Translations under genes and position numbers: made by a program | Shown: positions 10,352 through 19,411 of the stretch, in pieces | Layout: each line of letters begins with the position of its first letter | Position numbering within the stretch: the stretch's first letter is position 1 | Assembly: GCF_900102085.1 (NCBI RefSeq) | Contig: NZ_FMVM01000001.1 | Coordinates: 534,355 to 598,354 of the forward strand | Length of the DNA: 64,000 nucleotides | Direction: 5' to 3' | DNA from: Paenibacillus polysaccharolyticus | GTDB lineage: Bacteria > Bacillota > Bacilli > Paenibacillales > Paenibacillaceae | Notes under the pieces: generated by a model | Seen by the model: only the letters and a program-made list of their open reading frames with translations | Databases searched by the model: none | What the model was told of the DNA's origin: nothing

Positions 10352-11281
10352 TTAATACACTTGTTCTTTATAGAAAAATCCAAATGACAATTCCCGCTCA
10401 GGGTCTTGCAGCTCACGGACCTCACGTAACCATTCTTCGTCGTATGCATAAGCCTCTGCGTCTGCCTCATAAAGATCTATCGCTTTACGATAAGCACGAA
10501 CAACCGCTTCATTGTAAGCAAGAGATTTCAAAATCCCCTCTACCTTGAAACTGTGCACACCTGCTTCCATCATCAGATGAAGATCTTCCAGAATGCAGAT
10601 GTCCTCTGAACTCATAATATGCGTTCCATTGATGTCCTCATAGATCGGAAACTTCTCATCCCGTCGCTCGGCTTCAATCAGGAACAATCCGCGTTCCTTG
10701 CCGAGATGCCCTTCCACTGGACGTCCTTGATGAGCCATGTAACTCTGAACCAGGCTGCGCTTGGAGTGATAAATATTGGTCATGCCATGAACCTGCACCT
10801 GCGCCTCCACTTTTAAAAATGGAACCATCTCCGTGATTTCGTCCATGTTCAACTCACGGGCAAGGACAACGCGGCTGGCCCCCTTGGTTCCCCAGTAATT
10901 GGCCGTTGCATAGTTTGTAGACGTCATCTCTGCGTTCCAATGCAAATGAATATGCGGTGCATGTTCCTTGATCGCAGCCAGTACAGATGGATCATTGAAC
11001 TCGACCGCGTGCACGCCAATTCGGCCTAACGCTTGCACATAGTCAGGCAATTCTTTTAATAATTCATTCGACATCAGGTTGTTCATAGAAACAATAACCC
11101 GAGCTTCGTGTTTGGTAGCCATAGCCACCACTTCTGCAGTTTCTTCCAGGCTAAAGTTACCTGGCAGACGCATGCCAAAGCGATCATCTCCAATTAATAA
11201 AGCGTCAGCTCCGGCTTGAAGCAATGCTCCTGCTTCTGTTACATTTGCTGCTGTCACGAGCAGTTCATGTTTAGTACTCAT
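10352..11281 (-). CDS. yrrN: U32-family protein, YrrN/TrhP1-like
   Basis: 309 aa, the shorter U32 paralogue, encoded just upstream of yrrO. It has the same TIM-barrel start (VTAANVTEAGALLQAGADAL) but lacks the paired cysteine cluster of its partner: the only cysteine is in EDICILEDLH. In Bacillus subtilis the two are both needed for 5-hydroxyuridine at tRNA position 34, which suggests that this subunit is the cluster-free partner of a complex; that is inference. Spacing to mltG is 14 bp, so the three genes are probably co-transcribed. Confidence 0.88.
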   Translation of the reverse strand: MSTKHELLVTAANVTEAGALLQAGADALLIGDDRFGMRLPGNFSLEETAEVVAMATKHEARVIVSMNNLMSNELLKELPDYVQALGRIGVHAVEFNDPSVLAAIKEHAPHIHLHWNAEMTSTNYATANYWGTKGASRVVLARELNMDEITEMVPFLKVEAQVQVHGMTNIYHSKRSLVQSYMAHQGRPVEGHLGKERGLFLIEAERRDEKFPIYEDINGTHIMSSEDICILEDLHLMMEAGVHSFKVEGILKSLAYNEAVVRAYRKAIDLYEADAEAYAYDEEWLREVRELQDPERELSFGFFYKEQVY

Positions 11282-11295
11282 CTAATCCCCTCCGC

Positions 11296-12336
11296 TTATT
11301 GCGCAGCCTTACTTTTGGCTATATTTTGCTGATGTTCCTTGTATGTCTTGGCAAACAGATGCCCTGAAGTTCCATCCTTTTTCGTCACATAAAACAAATA
11401 TTCCGAAGCTTCCGGATTCAACGCTGCCTTGATGGAAGCAAGACTCGGACTGGCAATCGGGCCAGGTGGTAGACCCTTGTTTAAGTAAGTATTGTACGGA
11501 CTCTGTACCTTCAGGTCTTTGAAAAACAGTCGCTCCTTCGGTCTATCGAGCAAATACTGCACAGTTGCATCAATTTCCAACTTCATATCCTTATTAATCC
11601 GATTGTAGATTACACCTGCAACCAGAGCACGTTCCTTCTCCACCACAACTTCCTTCTCCACAAGTGACGCAATCGTCAGCAATTCATGCAAGGAGAGTTT
11701 CTTTTCCTGAAGCTTCGCTTCCAGATCCGGTATGGAATTGATTTTGGTCTCGAATTCTTCCAGCATTCTCTGCATAACATCGTGGGTGGAACTTCCCTTT
11801 TTCAACTCGTACGTTTCCGGGAAAAGATAACCTTCCAATGCGTAGCGAAGTTCTTCATCCACAGGAATTCCCTTGATGATATCCACATCAAAGGCCGAGG
11901 GATCGTTGGCCAGCTTGATGAATTCATCCCGATCAACAACATGTTCGTAAGCGAGCTTACCTGCCGTCTGCAAGACGGTATACCCTTCCGGTATCGTAAA
12001 CTTCACCATTTCTTCGGGTACAACCTCGCCGCTACTCAGTTTATGAATAATCTCATCGTATGTTACACCTGGATTCATGGCGTATTTTCCAGCCATAAAA
12101 TTACTACCCAGCTTATTCCACTTTAAATAACCTTTGAAAACGAGACTGTTTCGAATCAATCCTTCTTGCTGCAGTTGGTCCGCAATTTTGGAAATGCCCG
12201 ATCCGCTCTTGATTTCAAATACAACAGGCTCGGAAGAAGCTTGTACCGGACGCATCATGCTCCATACATACCCGCCAGCTCCTCCGGCCAGAATTAATAG
12301 TATTAGAAGCAGAATACCTATGACTTTGCCTTTCAA
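11296..12336 (-). CDS. mltG: Endolytic murein transglycosylase MltG
   Basis: About 346 aa. MltG cleaves nascent glycan strands at the outer face of the membrane and sets strand length. Seen: an N-terminal membrane helix (about 5-25), a LysM-like region, and the YceG domain with the catalytic glutamate in IASLVEKEV and the downstream GLPPGPIASPS motif. The site AAAGGAGT (12347-12354) lies 11 nt before a TTG at 12336, which I prefer; the frame stays open up to a TTG at 12360, which would leave no ribosome site. It is followed by the yrrN-yrrO pair, as in Bacillus apart from the missing yrrM. Confidence 0.9.
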   Translation of the reverse strand: MKGKVIGILLLILLILAGGAGGYVWSMMRPVQASSEPVVFEIKSGSGISKIADQLQQEGLIRNSLVFKGYLKWNKLGSNFMAGKYAMNPGVTYDEIIHKLSSGEVVPEEMVKFTIPEGYTVLQTAGKLAYEHVVDRDEFIKLANDPSAFDVDIIKGIPVDEELRYALEGYLFPETYELKKGSSTHDVMQRMLEEFETKINSIPDLEAKLQEKKLSLHELLTIASLVEKEVVVEKERALVAGVIYNRINKDMKLEIDATVQYLLDRPKERLFFKDLKVQSPYNTYLNKGLPPGPIASPSLASIKAALNPEASEYLFYVTKKDGTSGHLFAKTYKEHQQNIAKSKAAQ

Positions 12337-12411
12337 CAGAGACACAACTCCTTTACACAACCAAAAAGAGCGGACTTCTCCGCCCTTCCGGTTTTTTCAA
12401 TTTGAAGCTGA

Positions 12412-12726
12412 TTAATCTTCGTCAATCGGGAGTGTACATTCATCATATAGCTCTGAAATGCTCTCCCACTCATCGTCATCATCAATCGTAACTAACTCCG
12501 GCATGATCTGGTCTTCGCTGCCCGGAACAACCCGTAGCAGTTCAACCTCGTCATACGGACGCAATGAACTGCGGAGCACCGCGTATTGCTGCCCATGTAC
12601 CTCAAACTCAGCGAGCAGTTCATACGGATGTGATTTACCGTTCTCTTCCTCGAGCTCCACATGAGCACCGAATGCCAGACGCAGCGAATCTGTCCATTTC
12701 AGGTCCTTGCGATTATATTCCGTCAT
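12412..12726 (-). CDS. DUF1292 family protein (second of a tandem pair)
   Basis: 104 aa, acidic, with a DUF1292-like core (about residues 15-75) of short beta strands, including EFEVHGQQYAVLR. No catalytic motif is visible and the function of the family is not known. The stop codon of the preceding DUF1292 gene directly abuts this ATG (0 bp), so translation is likely coupled. Part of the ireB-ruvX-DUF1292-DUF1292-mltG run. Confidence 0.75.
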   Translation of the reverse strand: MTEYNRKDLKWTDSLRLAFGAHVELEEENGKSHPYELLAEFEVHGQQYAVLRSSLRPYDEVELLRVVPGSEDQIMPELVTIDDDDEWESISELYDECTLPIDED

Positions 12727-13026
12727 TTAGTTCGCTTCCTCTTCATCTTCAGCAAGAAATGTATTAAAGGTCTCCTCGACGATATCCCACTCGGCATCAT
12801 CTTGGATCACAAAAAGTTTGATATCATCGCCGTCTTCTTCATAACGGAATGCATACACATCCGTCTCGCCATCTTCAGGTTCAACCGGAGCAACCATCAT
12901 ATACTTGGCCTCCGAACCGTCCACTTCGAATTTCATGATGACTTCGAATTCCTCTTCGTTACCCTCATCATCTGCAATGTAAATGATCTCAGCTTCTTCT
13001 TCCATACCCAGTTGATCTTCAGCCAT
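12727..13026 (-). CDS. yrzB: DUF1292 family protein, YrzB-like (first of a tandem pair)
   Basis: 99 aa, very acidic (runs of Asp/Glu throughout). The position right after ruvX matches yrzB of Bacillus subtilis and the length agrees. The core reads EFEVIMKFEVDGSEAKYMM, close in pattern to the downstream paralogue, so the pair probably arose by tandem duplication. AGGTGAGGGGG precedes the ATG. No function is known. Confidence 0.82.
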   Translation of the reverse strand: MAEDQLGMEEEAEIIYIADDEGNEEEFEVIMKFEVDGSEAKYMMVAPVEPEDGETDVYAFRYEEDGDDIKLFVIQDDAEWDIVEETFNTFLAEDEEEAN

Positions 13027-13038
13027 TGTTGATCCCCC

Positions 13039-13455
13039 TCACCTTGTACTATTGGCATCCAAATAATTTTGCAAAATCAGGCTAGCGGCCATTTTGTCCA
13101 CGACCTGTTTGCGTTTTTTGCGACTGACATCCGCTTCAATCAGCGTACGTTCTGCTGCCATCGTTGTCAGCCGTTCATCCCAAAGGTGAACAGGTAAATT
13201 CAGTTCGCCACGCAGACGTTCGGCAAAAGCAATACATATTTCACCGCGCGGTCCTACGGTGCCGTTCATGTTTTTGGGAAGTCCAACCACGATTTCACTG
13301 ATCTCGTGCTCACGCACCAACTCAGCAATCCGTGTGAACTCACCTTCATCCCGGCGGCGTTCAAGCACTTCCAATCCCTGGGCAGTCCAACCGAAGGCGT
13401 CACTGACAGCAACTCCGATTCTGCGGTCCCCATAGTCCAAACCTAATTTTTTCAT
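13039..13455 (-). CDS. ruvX: RuvX/YqgF family nuclease (YrrK)
   Basis: 138 aa, RNase H-like fold of the YqgF family. Members act on Holliday junctions or in 16S rRNA 5'-end processing. The catalytic Asp is in LGLDYGDRRIGVA near the start, and VVGLPKNMNG and LWDERLTT are the other family motifs; a final Asp lies in NYLDANS. Two ATG codons are adjacent; the second (13455) sits 7 nt from GGGAG and gives the same length as the Bacillus YrrK protein. It lies 12 bp ahead of the DUF1292 pair. Confidence 0.92.
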   Translation of the reverse strand: MKKLGLDYGDRRIGVAVSDAFGWTAQGLEVLERRRDEGEFTRIAELVREHEISEIVVGLPKNMNGTVGPRGEICIAFAERLRGELNLPVHLWDERLTTMAAERTLIEADVSRKKRKQVVDKMAASLILQNYLDANSTR

Positions 13456-13579
13456 CATGCTCTCCCATCCTGAGCCTGTTCAGAACGATATGCTTTCGTC
13501 TGTGCAGACTTCAGTCTGTCTTCTGTCGGTTCATTATCCGTTTGCCTACAAGGCTGCAGACAAACGGAAGTGGCGTATA

Positions 13580-13840
13580 TTACCGGTGATTGGCCAGGTA
13601 AGAACGAACAAGCTCTTCAATCAGCTCGTCGCGCTCCTTTTTCCGGACCAGACTGCGTGCGTTGTTGTGACGCGGAATATACGCGGGGTCGCCGGATATC
13701 AGATATCCAACGATCTGGTTAATGGGATTATACTCTTTATCGACCAGCGCGTCATATACCGTGAGAAGAATCTCTTGTGAAGATGCCTCCTGTTCGTCAC
13801 CTTTCACATTAAATTTAACCGTCTTATCCATGGAGTCCAT
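13580..13840 (-). CDS. ireB: IreB family regulatory phosphoprotein (YrzL)
   Basis: 86 aa. IreB is a small substrate of PASTA-domain Ser/Thr kinases and affects cephalosporin tolerance in enterococci; this is known of the family and not shown here. The conserved core [20 protein letters not shown] and [11 protein letters not shown] are present. The start is the ATG at 13840 with GAGGTG 6 nt upstream; the open frame extends further upstream to 13927 but with low-quality sequence. The gene order alaS-ireB-ruvX is the usual one. Confidence 0.93.
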   Translation of the reverse strand: MDSMDKTVKFNVKGDEQEASSQEILLTVYDALVDKEYNPINQIVGYLISGDPAYIPRHNNARSLVRKKERDELIEELVRSYLANHR

Positions 13841-13969
13841 TGATGACACCTCGCTCCTGCATGAACATGGGGACCATGTCCTGCCGAATTGATTTCTGTT
13901 TATATAATAACATATTCTGACTGCCACAAGTACACAAAGGATAAGGCAATTGTGTTTTTTGCTTGTCCT

Positions 13970-16591
13970 TTACTGGCTGACGATGGAAATCGCCAATTTC
14001 AATGCTTCATCCAGCTTACTTGCGTCCTTGCCTCCGGCCTGAGCCATATCCGGACGTCCACCGCCGCCGCCGCCGCATACTGCAGCAACTTCCTTCACAA
14101 TCTTACCGGCATGCAGACCTTGTTTCACCTGCTCAGCAGGTACTGCGACTACAAAATTCACTTTGCCATCCGCCGGCGCACCGAGTACAAGAACAGCATC
14201 TGGCAGTTTTACTTTCAGCTCATCCGCGACGGTACGAAGTGCATCCATATTCGGTGCATCTACACGAGCGGCCAGCAATTGGGTATTACCTGCTTGTACC
14301 ACTTGATCCGTCAACTGGCCTGCTTCCATCGCGCTGAGTTTGCTTTGCAGCGATTCAGTCTCTCTCGCAGCTTCTTTCAGTTGTTGATTCAGACCTTCAA
14401 TCCGCTTCGGCACATCCGCTACATTCGCCTTAAGAAGGTTTGCGGACTGTTTGAGCAGTTCCAGCTGGCTTTCCACATACAAATATGCACCACGGCCTGT
14501 CACAGCTTCAATCCGGCGTACACCGGAGCCGATTCCACTTTCGCTGACCAGTTTGAAAATTCCAATCTCTGAAGTATTATTTACGTGACAGCCGCCACAA
14601 AGTTCCAAACTGTAATCTCCAATTTGCACGACGCGCACAATATCTCCATATTTTTCGCCGAAAAGAGCCATAGCTCCCATTTCCTTCGCTTCATCGATGC
14701 CTTTCAGCTCAATGTTTACATTCAGACGATTCCAGATCTGCTCGTTAACTTGACGTTCAATCTCTGTCAACTCTTCCGGCGTAATGCTGCCGAAGTGAGA
14801 GAAGTCAAAACGCAGACGCTGCGGTTCCACCAAGGAACCAGCCTGATTAACATGCGTACCCAGCACATCTTTCAATGCTTTGTGCAGCAAGTGTGTTGCC
14901 GTATGGTTTTTAATGATATCGCCGCGTTTGGTTGCATCCACTTCTGCTTGAATAACATCACCCACACGAAGCTCACCGGACTCAATCGTCACCACATGCA
15001 CATGCTGCCCTTGCGGAGCTTTGAACAGACCTTGAACCTTTGCTACAGCACTTCCACTGCGAAGCAGGCCTTGGTCGCTGACTTGACCGCCACTTTCTGC
15101 ATAAAATGGAGTTTGATCCAGAATAACCTGAGCAGTCTGTCCTTCTCCTACAGAGTCTGCAAGAACATCTCCGGTAACAATAGCTACCACTTTTGCTTCC
15201 GTCAAAAGGTCAGTATATCCAACAAACTCGCTTTTAACCTCCAGGTCAGCCAGCGGTCCACCTTGAATCTTCATGCTTTCGTTCTCTTGACGCCCTGCAC
15301 GCGCACGATCACGTTGCTCCTGCATGGATTCATCGAAGCCCTCACGATCTACGGTCAGACCATGTTCAGACGCATAATCCTCAGTCAGGTCAAACGGGAA
15401 TCCGTACGTATCGTATAGTTTGAATGCTTCTGGTCCGCTAATCACTGTACGTCCTTCGGCTTTGGCTGCAGCACTGATATCTGCCAGAATGGAAAGTCCG
15501 TCTGACAACGTTTCGTGGAAACGTTCTTCCTCGGTTTTGATCACTTTGGCAATAAATTCTTGCTTCTCTACCACTTCAGGATAGTACATGCCCATCACTT
15601 CACCAACAGTCGTTGTCAGCTCATACAGGAACGGACGATCCAGGCCCAATACTTTACCGTAACGAACAGCACGACGCAGCAAACGGCGAATGACATATCC
15701 GCGGCCTTCATTGCTTGGCAATACGCCATCACCTACAGCAAATGCCACGGTACGGATATGATCGGCAATGACTTTGAGCGCAACATCAATCTCAACGCTA
15801 TCATTATATTTAACGCCTGCCAGTGCAGCCGTTTTCTGAATCATCGGTTGGAACAGATCGGTGTCAAAGTTGGAATCTACATTTTGCAGAATGGAAGCAA
15901 AACGTTCCAGACCCGCACCTGTATCAATATTTTTGTTCGGTAGCGGTGTATAGCTACCGTCTTTGTTATGGTTAAATTGCGAGAATACAAGGTTCCACAC
16001 TTCCAGATAACGCTCGTTCTCTCCACCTGGGTACATTTCAGGATCGTTCATATCGTTACCGTAAGCTTCCCCACGGTCATAGAAGATTTCAGTACAAGGT
16101 CCACATGGGCCTTCGCCGATATCCCAGAAGTTTTCGTCTAACTTGATGATGCGTTCAGCTGGCAATCCGATTTTTTCGTTCCACAGCTTGAAGGCTTCTT
16201 CATCTTCCGGGTATACGGTAACAGACAAACGTTCCGGATCGAATCCAATCCACTCTTTGCTCGTTAAGAACTCCCAAGCCCAAGTCACTGTTTCTTCCTT
16301 GAAGTAATCACCGATGGAGAAGTTACCGAGCATTTCAAAGAACGTATGGTGACGACGCGTTTTGCCGACATTCTCGATATCGTTGGTACGGATACATTTT
16401 TGTGAGTTTGCAAGACGTGGGTTCTCCGGCTTCTCCCGTCCGTCAAAGTAAGGTTTCAGCGGTGCCATACCCGCATTAATCCACAACAGGGAAGGATCGT
16501 TGTGTGGTACAAGCGACGCGCTTGGTTCAATTTTGTGACCTTTACTTGCAAAAAACTGGATCCATTTGGATCGGATTTCACTAGCTTTCAT
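13970..16591 (-). CDS. alaS: Alanyl-tRNA synthetase
   Basis: 873 aa, full length. It charges tRNA-Ala in the cytoplasm and edits mischarged Ser and Gly. The class II catalytic core is N-terminal, the editing domain carries HTATHLLH near residue 562 and CGGCHVNN near 665 (zinc ligands), and the C-terminal DHHA1 domain holds a glycine-rich [16 protein letters not shown]. The ATG at 16591 ([10 protein letters not shown]) with GGGGG about 9 nt upstream fits other AlaS N-termini better than the longer frame to 16609. Expression is controlled by a T-box leader at 16696-17009. ireB follows after 129 bp. Confidence 0.97.
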   Translation of the reverse strand: MKASEIRSKWIQFFASKGHKIEPSASLVPHNDPSLLWINAGMAPLKPYFDGREKPENPRLANSQKCIRTNDIENVGKTRRHHTFFEMLGNFSIGDYFKEETVTWAWEFLTSKEWIGFDPERLSVTVYPEDEEAFKLWNEKIGLPAERIIKLDENFWDIGEGPCGPCTEIFYDRGEAYGNDMNDPEMYPGGENERYLEVWNLVFSQFNHNKDGSYTPLPNKNIDTGAGLERFASILQNVDSNFDTDLFQPMIQKTAALAGVKYNDSVEIDVALKVIADHIRTVAFAVGDGVLPSNEGRGYVIRRLLRRAVRYGKVLGLDRPFLYELTTTVGEVMGMYYPEVVEKQEFIAKVIKTEEERFHETLSDGLSILADISAAAKAEGRTVISGPEAFKLYDTYGFPFDLTEDYASEHGLTVDREGFDESMQEQRDRARAGRQENESMKIQGGPLADLEVKSEFVGYTDLLTEAKVVAIVTGDVLADSVGEGQTAQVILDQTPFYAESGGQVSDQGLLRSGSAVAKVQGLFKAPQGQHVHVVTIESGELRVGDVIQAEVDATKRGDIIKNHTATHLLHKALKDVLGTHVNQAGSLVEPQRLRFDFSHFGSITPEELTEIERQVNEQIWNRLNVNIELKGIDEAKEMGAMALFGEKYGDIVRVVQIGDYSLELCGGCHVNNTSEIGIFKLVSESGIGSGVRRIEAVTGRGAYLYVESQLELLKQSANLLKANVADVPKRIEGLNQQLKEAARETESLQSKLSAMEAGQLTDQVVQAGNTQLLAARVDAPNMDALRTVADELKVKLPDAVLVLGAPADGKVNFVVAVPAEQVKQGLHAGKIVKEVAAVCGGGGGGRPDMAQAGGKDASKLDEALKLAISIVSQ

Positions 16592-16695
16592 ACTGGTTGC
16601 CCCCATCAAATTATAAGTTCCGCAGCGAGATCGCCCCGGTTGGTTAACAGATTGTTTGTACGTTTTCCAGGTAACACATCTGTAAAAACAAACAC

Positions 16696-17009
16696 AAAAA
16701 ACGCCCCTGAATGATCAGGGACGATGTTATCGCGGTACCACCCTGGTTATTGTTCTTCTTCCCTTATTGAAAGGATTCAACTCCCGTCATTGGAAGGATA
16801 AAACGAACAATCGCCTCGTTCATGCGAGTAACGGTCGCGCCCGGCAGGGTTGTCCTGCACTCCGAAATCAGCTTTCTGCCGCTTCAACTTTCAAGACTCT
16901 CCCAGCCAGCGAACTCAGAACATGTCTGAATTCGAAGAAGTCTATTCTCTGAGGAAAGGAACCCTCGGCATACTTCATTTCATCATCGATTTTAATTTAG
17001 TAAACATAC
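16696..17009 (-). promoter_or_regulatory. T-box leader of alaS (tRNA-Ala responsive)
   Basis: The T-box core AGGGTGGTACCGCG lies at 16731-16744 on the minus strand, followed by a terminator hairpin (arms within 16704-16720, T-run at 16696-16701). The bulge UGGU would pair with the ACCA end of uncharged tRNA-Ala (A73). Candidate Ala specifier codons GCT lie at 16904-16906 and 16908-16910, just before a GGAGAG motif typical of stem I. Uncharged tRNA-Ala should favour the antiterminator and so alaS expression. Confidence 0.93.
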
Positions 17010-17015
17010 ACCCTC

Positions 17016-17044
17016 ATTATATCGATAGAGTTACCCAGTGTCAA
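17016..17044 (-). promoter_or_regulatory. Sigma-A promoter of alaS
   Basis: On the minus strand TTGACA (17039-17044) and TATAAT (17016-17021) are separated by exactly 17 bp, both boxes perfect. Transcription should start near 17009, at the first bases of the T-box leader. Confidence 0.92.
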
Positions 17045-17096
17045 CGCGCCTTCTGAGGCGATTCCAGATGATTTCCTGTTTCACTCGGCCATTTGA

Positions 17097-18164
17097 TCAC
17101 TCGGTTCTCCGCTTGATGTAATAGGCGAAGAAGTGTTGCACGATAACCTTCAACACGGCAAAGACCGGTACTGCCAAAATCAGACCGACGATCCCCGCCA
17201 GTTCTCCACCGACCAGAAGCGCAAAGATAATGGAGAGTGGATGCAAGTGTAGCGTTCGTCCAACCACCTGCGGGGAAACTACATTGCTCTCTAGCACTTG
17301 GCAGAGTGTGTTCACCGCGATGACCAGTAGTACCATTTTGAAAGAAACCGTTGAAGCCATCACGACCGCAGGTGCCGCCCCCAGAAAAGGACCCAGATAC
17401 GGCACGATGTTGAATACCGCCACAATACTTGCCAGAAGCAGAGCATAAGGCATATCGATCACGATATATCCGATATAGGCAAAGATCCCCACAATCACAC
17501 AGACGATAAATTGTCCCCGGATATAATTGCCGAGTGCGGTGTCGATCTCTTTCATCACAGAAACAATGGCTTTACGGCGAGAACGAGGCAGATAAGCCAC
17601 TACTGTGCGTTCAAATACATCAAAATCTTTTAACATATAAAAAATCAGAAACGGCACAATAAATACGTTAAACAGCACATTAATCGTCGCTCCGATATTG
17701 TCCATTAGCACGGTGATTCCTTGCGTAAGTCGGTCTTCCATCTGAAAAAACCAACTGTTCATGCCTGTGCGTATGCTTGGCGGCATTAATTTGTGATCCA
17801 TATTGTTCATCAGGTTTTGCGCCCGCATGGACAATTCCGGCATATGTTCATTTAACTCTTCCAGCTGTTCAATCAGCACAGGGATGACATTCATTAAGAT
17901 GACTCCAATGCAGGTCAGAAAAAAAGCATAGATTAACAGAACCGCAATGGAACGTGGAACTTTGCGTCCACCAAGCATGCTCACAATCGGATTAAGCACA
18001 TAAGATATGATCAGTGCAACGATGAATGGGGCCAGTACCGTTTTCAAAAATCCATAGATATGTAACAATAACGGCCGTAACAGCCAGATAAAATATAGAA
18101 TGATTAATCCGAGCAAGAGCCAGATCGCGTAACGAAACATTTTATTTTTGGTTAGTTGCTCCAC
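17097..18164 (-). CDS. yrrI: AI-2E family (UPF0118) membrane permease, YrrI-like
   Basis: 355 aa with about eight membrane helices and the conserved AI-2E pattern (AVFNIVPYLGPFLGAAPAV). Position next to alaS matches yrrI in Bacillus subtilis. Substrate unknown. GTG start at 18164 with AAAGGGGAGA about 7 nt upstream. Only 25 bp at most separates that site from a 25-bp tandem repeat (18181-18230) that fills the upstream region. The stop is 53 bp from the alaS promoter, so it may read into the alaS leader unless terminated. Confidence 0.87.
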   Translation of the reverse strand: MEQLTKNKMFRYAIWLLLGLIILYFIWLLRPLLLHIYGFLKTVLAPFIVALIISYVLNPIVSMLGGRKVPRSIAVLLIYAFFLTCIGVILMNVIPVLIEQLEELNEHMPELSMRAQNLMNNMDHKLMPPSIRTGMNSWFFQMEDRLTQGITVLMDNIGATINVLFNVFIVPFLIFYMLKDFDVFERTVVAYLPRSRRKAIVSVMKEIDTALGNYIRGQFIVCVIVGIFAYIGYIVIDMPYALLLASIVAVFNIVPYLGPFLGAAPAVVMASTVSFKMVLLVIAVNTLCQVLESNVVSPQVVGRTLHLHPLSIIFALLVGGELAGIVGLILAVPVFAVLKVIVQHFFAYYIKRRTE

Positions 18165-18180
18165 TTCGATTCTCCCCTTT

Positions 18181-18230
18181 GGACTGCCTCTACAGTTCAG
18201 TATATGGACTGGCTCTGAAAGTCAGTATAT
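18181..18230. repeat. Two tandem 25-bp repeats upstream of yrrI
   Basis: Units 18181-18205 and 18206-18230 agree at 20 of 25 positions. Both begin GGACTG and end GTCAGTATAT or TTCAGTATAT. They sit immediately upstream of the yrrI ribosome site, so they lie in its promoter or leader. Confidence 0.75.
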
Positions 18231-18323
18231 GTAGGAGAGGGAATTTTTATTAACTCCGTGCAGATGTGGTAAATGAGAAGAGGAAGGGAATAAGAATATG
18301 TTCTGTGTTCATCATTGCATAAC

Positions 18324-18357
18324 AAAAAAACGCTCTCCTCTAAAAAAGAGGAAAGCG
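18324..18357 (-). terminator. Terminator downstream of the zinc-ribbon gene
   Basis: Eleven-base stem (18331-18341 with 18347-18357) with G-U pairing in the minus-strand RNA, followed on that strand by seven T residues (18324-18330). It ends the PRC-barrel and zinc-ribbon unit, about 150 bp after its stop. The rest of 18165-18505 holds the yrrI repeats; I saw no other gene there. Confidence 0.8.
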
Positions 18358-18505
18358 AATTTTATGAATCATTGCCTCATATAATCAACCATATGCTTCC
18401 TGACCACTATGTAACTACATCTATATCCTTCTGTCGCCAGATTGCGACATCATTAAATGACATGTATTGTCATGAAACCGCATATAGAGGAAGTTAAACC
18501 GCGTA

Positions 18506-18715
18506 TTAAGAAGAAGCGTGAATATGTGGGAAGTCTTGTGGCAACTCTTCTCCGAAGAACAAATCATCCAGAGAGCTTAAAGTGCCGTCCTCTTCCACCT
18601 GATACACAGACATTTTCTCACCGTTTACCGTTAACTCAATAAAGCATCCCCAGCAATAAAACTGATGGGAGCCAATTTTTCCGATATCTTTCGAACTACA
18701 ATTTGGACATTTCAT
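18506..18715 (-). CDS. Small zinc-ribbon protein
   Basis: 69 aa. It starts MKCPNCSSKDIGKIG and has a second pair CWGC about 14 residues later, forming a CxxC-x14-CxxC zinc ribbon. The second half is acidic (VEEDGTLSSLDDLFFGEE). Of two nearby ATG codons, the one at 18715 has AGGTGA 6 nt upstream. It follows the PRC-barrel gene by about 10 bp and is probably translated from the same message. No function is assigned; a role as a small nucleic-acid or protein binder is only a guess. Confidence 0.78.
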   Translation of the reverse strand: MKCPNCSSKDIGKIGSHQFYCWGCFIELTVNGEKMSVYQVEEDGTLSSLDDLFFGEELPQDFPHIHASS

Positions 18716-18725
18716 ATTCATTCAC

Positions 18726-19247
18726 CTATCCATTAACAGAATGAATGGCATTTTCCAAGCGCTGTTCACTCAGTGGCGGTACCATAATGGCACTTTCTCC
18801 GATTGACATATCACTTGTACATGGCAGCCATTTACGGCCCTCGATCAGATCGGACACAAAACCGTCCGTAATTTCAATCCCTATTATTGTATTTCCCAAC
18901 TCTTGGTCAAAATAAACATCAGAGACACGTCCAAGCAGCAAACCTTCTTCGGTGAGCACGGACATCTCCTTCAATTTAGAACGACCAAGGAGGTATGTGT
19001 ATTTTATGTCGTCGGCCCCCGTCTTGCGGACAGCCTGTTGATTACGGATCATGACGGCATCTTCGCCATAGGCAACGATATCTTCCCATTGCACCATTTT
19101 GACATGATTGGTAAACAGGCCCTTATTCTCAAGTTCAATGCCTTCAATCTCCCAATCATCATTCACAATGAAATCCTGGATTTTACCGACCTGCTTCCCG
19201 TCCTCAACATCAAAAACGGCAAGTCCGATCATTTCCTGAAGCTTCAT
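18726..19247 (-). CDS. yrrD: PRC-barrel domain protein, YrrD-like
   Basis: About 173 aa with two PRC-barrel-like halves: residues about 1-75 (EMIGLAVFDVEDGKQVGKI) and about 90-160 (LTEEGLLLGRVSDVYFDQE). PRC barrels occur in RimM and photosynthetic reaction centre H subunits; the role of the YrrD type is not known. Position between mnmA/cysteine desulfurase and alaS matches yrrD in Bacillus subtilis. The ATG at 19247 with GAGGGGG upstream is preferred over the frame that continues to 19310. Confidence 0.82.
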   Translation of the reverse strand: MKLQEMIGLAVFDVEDGKQVGKIQDFIVNDDWEIEGIELENKGLFTNHVKMVQWEDIVAYGEDAVMIRNQQAVRKTGADDIKYTYLLGRSKLKEMSVLTEEGLLLGRVSDVYFDQELGNTIIGIEITDGFVSDLIEGRKWLPCTSDMSIGESAIMVPPLSEQRLENAIHSVNG

Positions 19248-19411
19248 CGCTGGGTCCCCCTCATCTTCTTCACATTGTATAGGCGCGGCGCTATTGCTAG
19301 GTATGCCCAAAGTTGATGAGTGGCAATCAGACGCCGATCATCAAACCGCTACTATTCAACCGATGAAAATGGAACTCCTTCCCTCCTTCTGTTCCATGTG
19401 TAAAGAACCCC

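Noticed and set aside
13538..13567. Inverted repeat TCCGTTTG ... CAAACGGA between ireB and ruvX
   Set aside because: No T-run on the minus strand and long loop; not enough to call a terminator in the operon.
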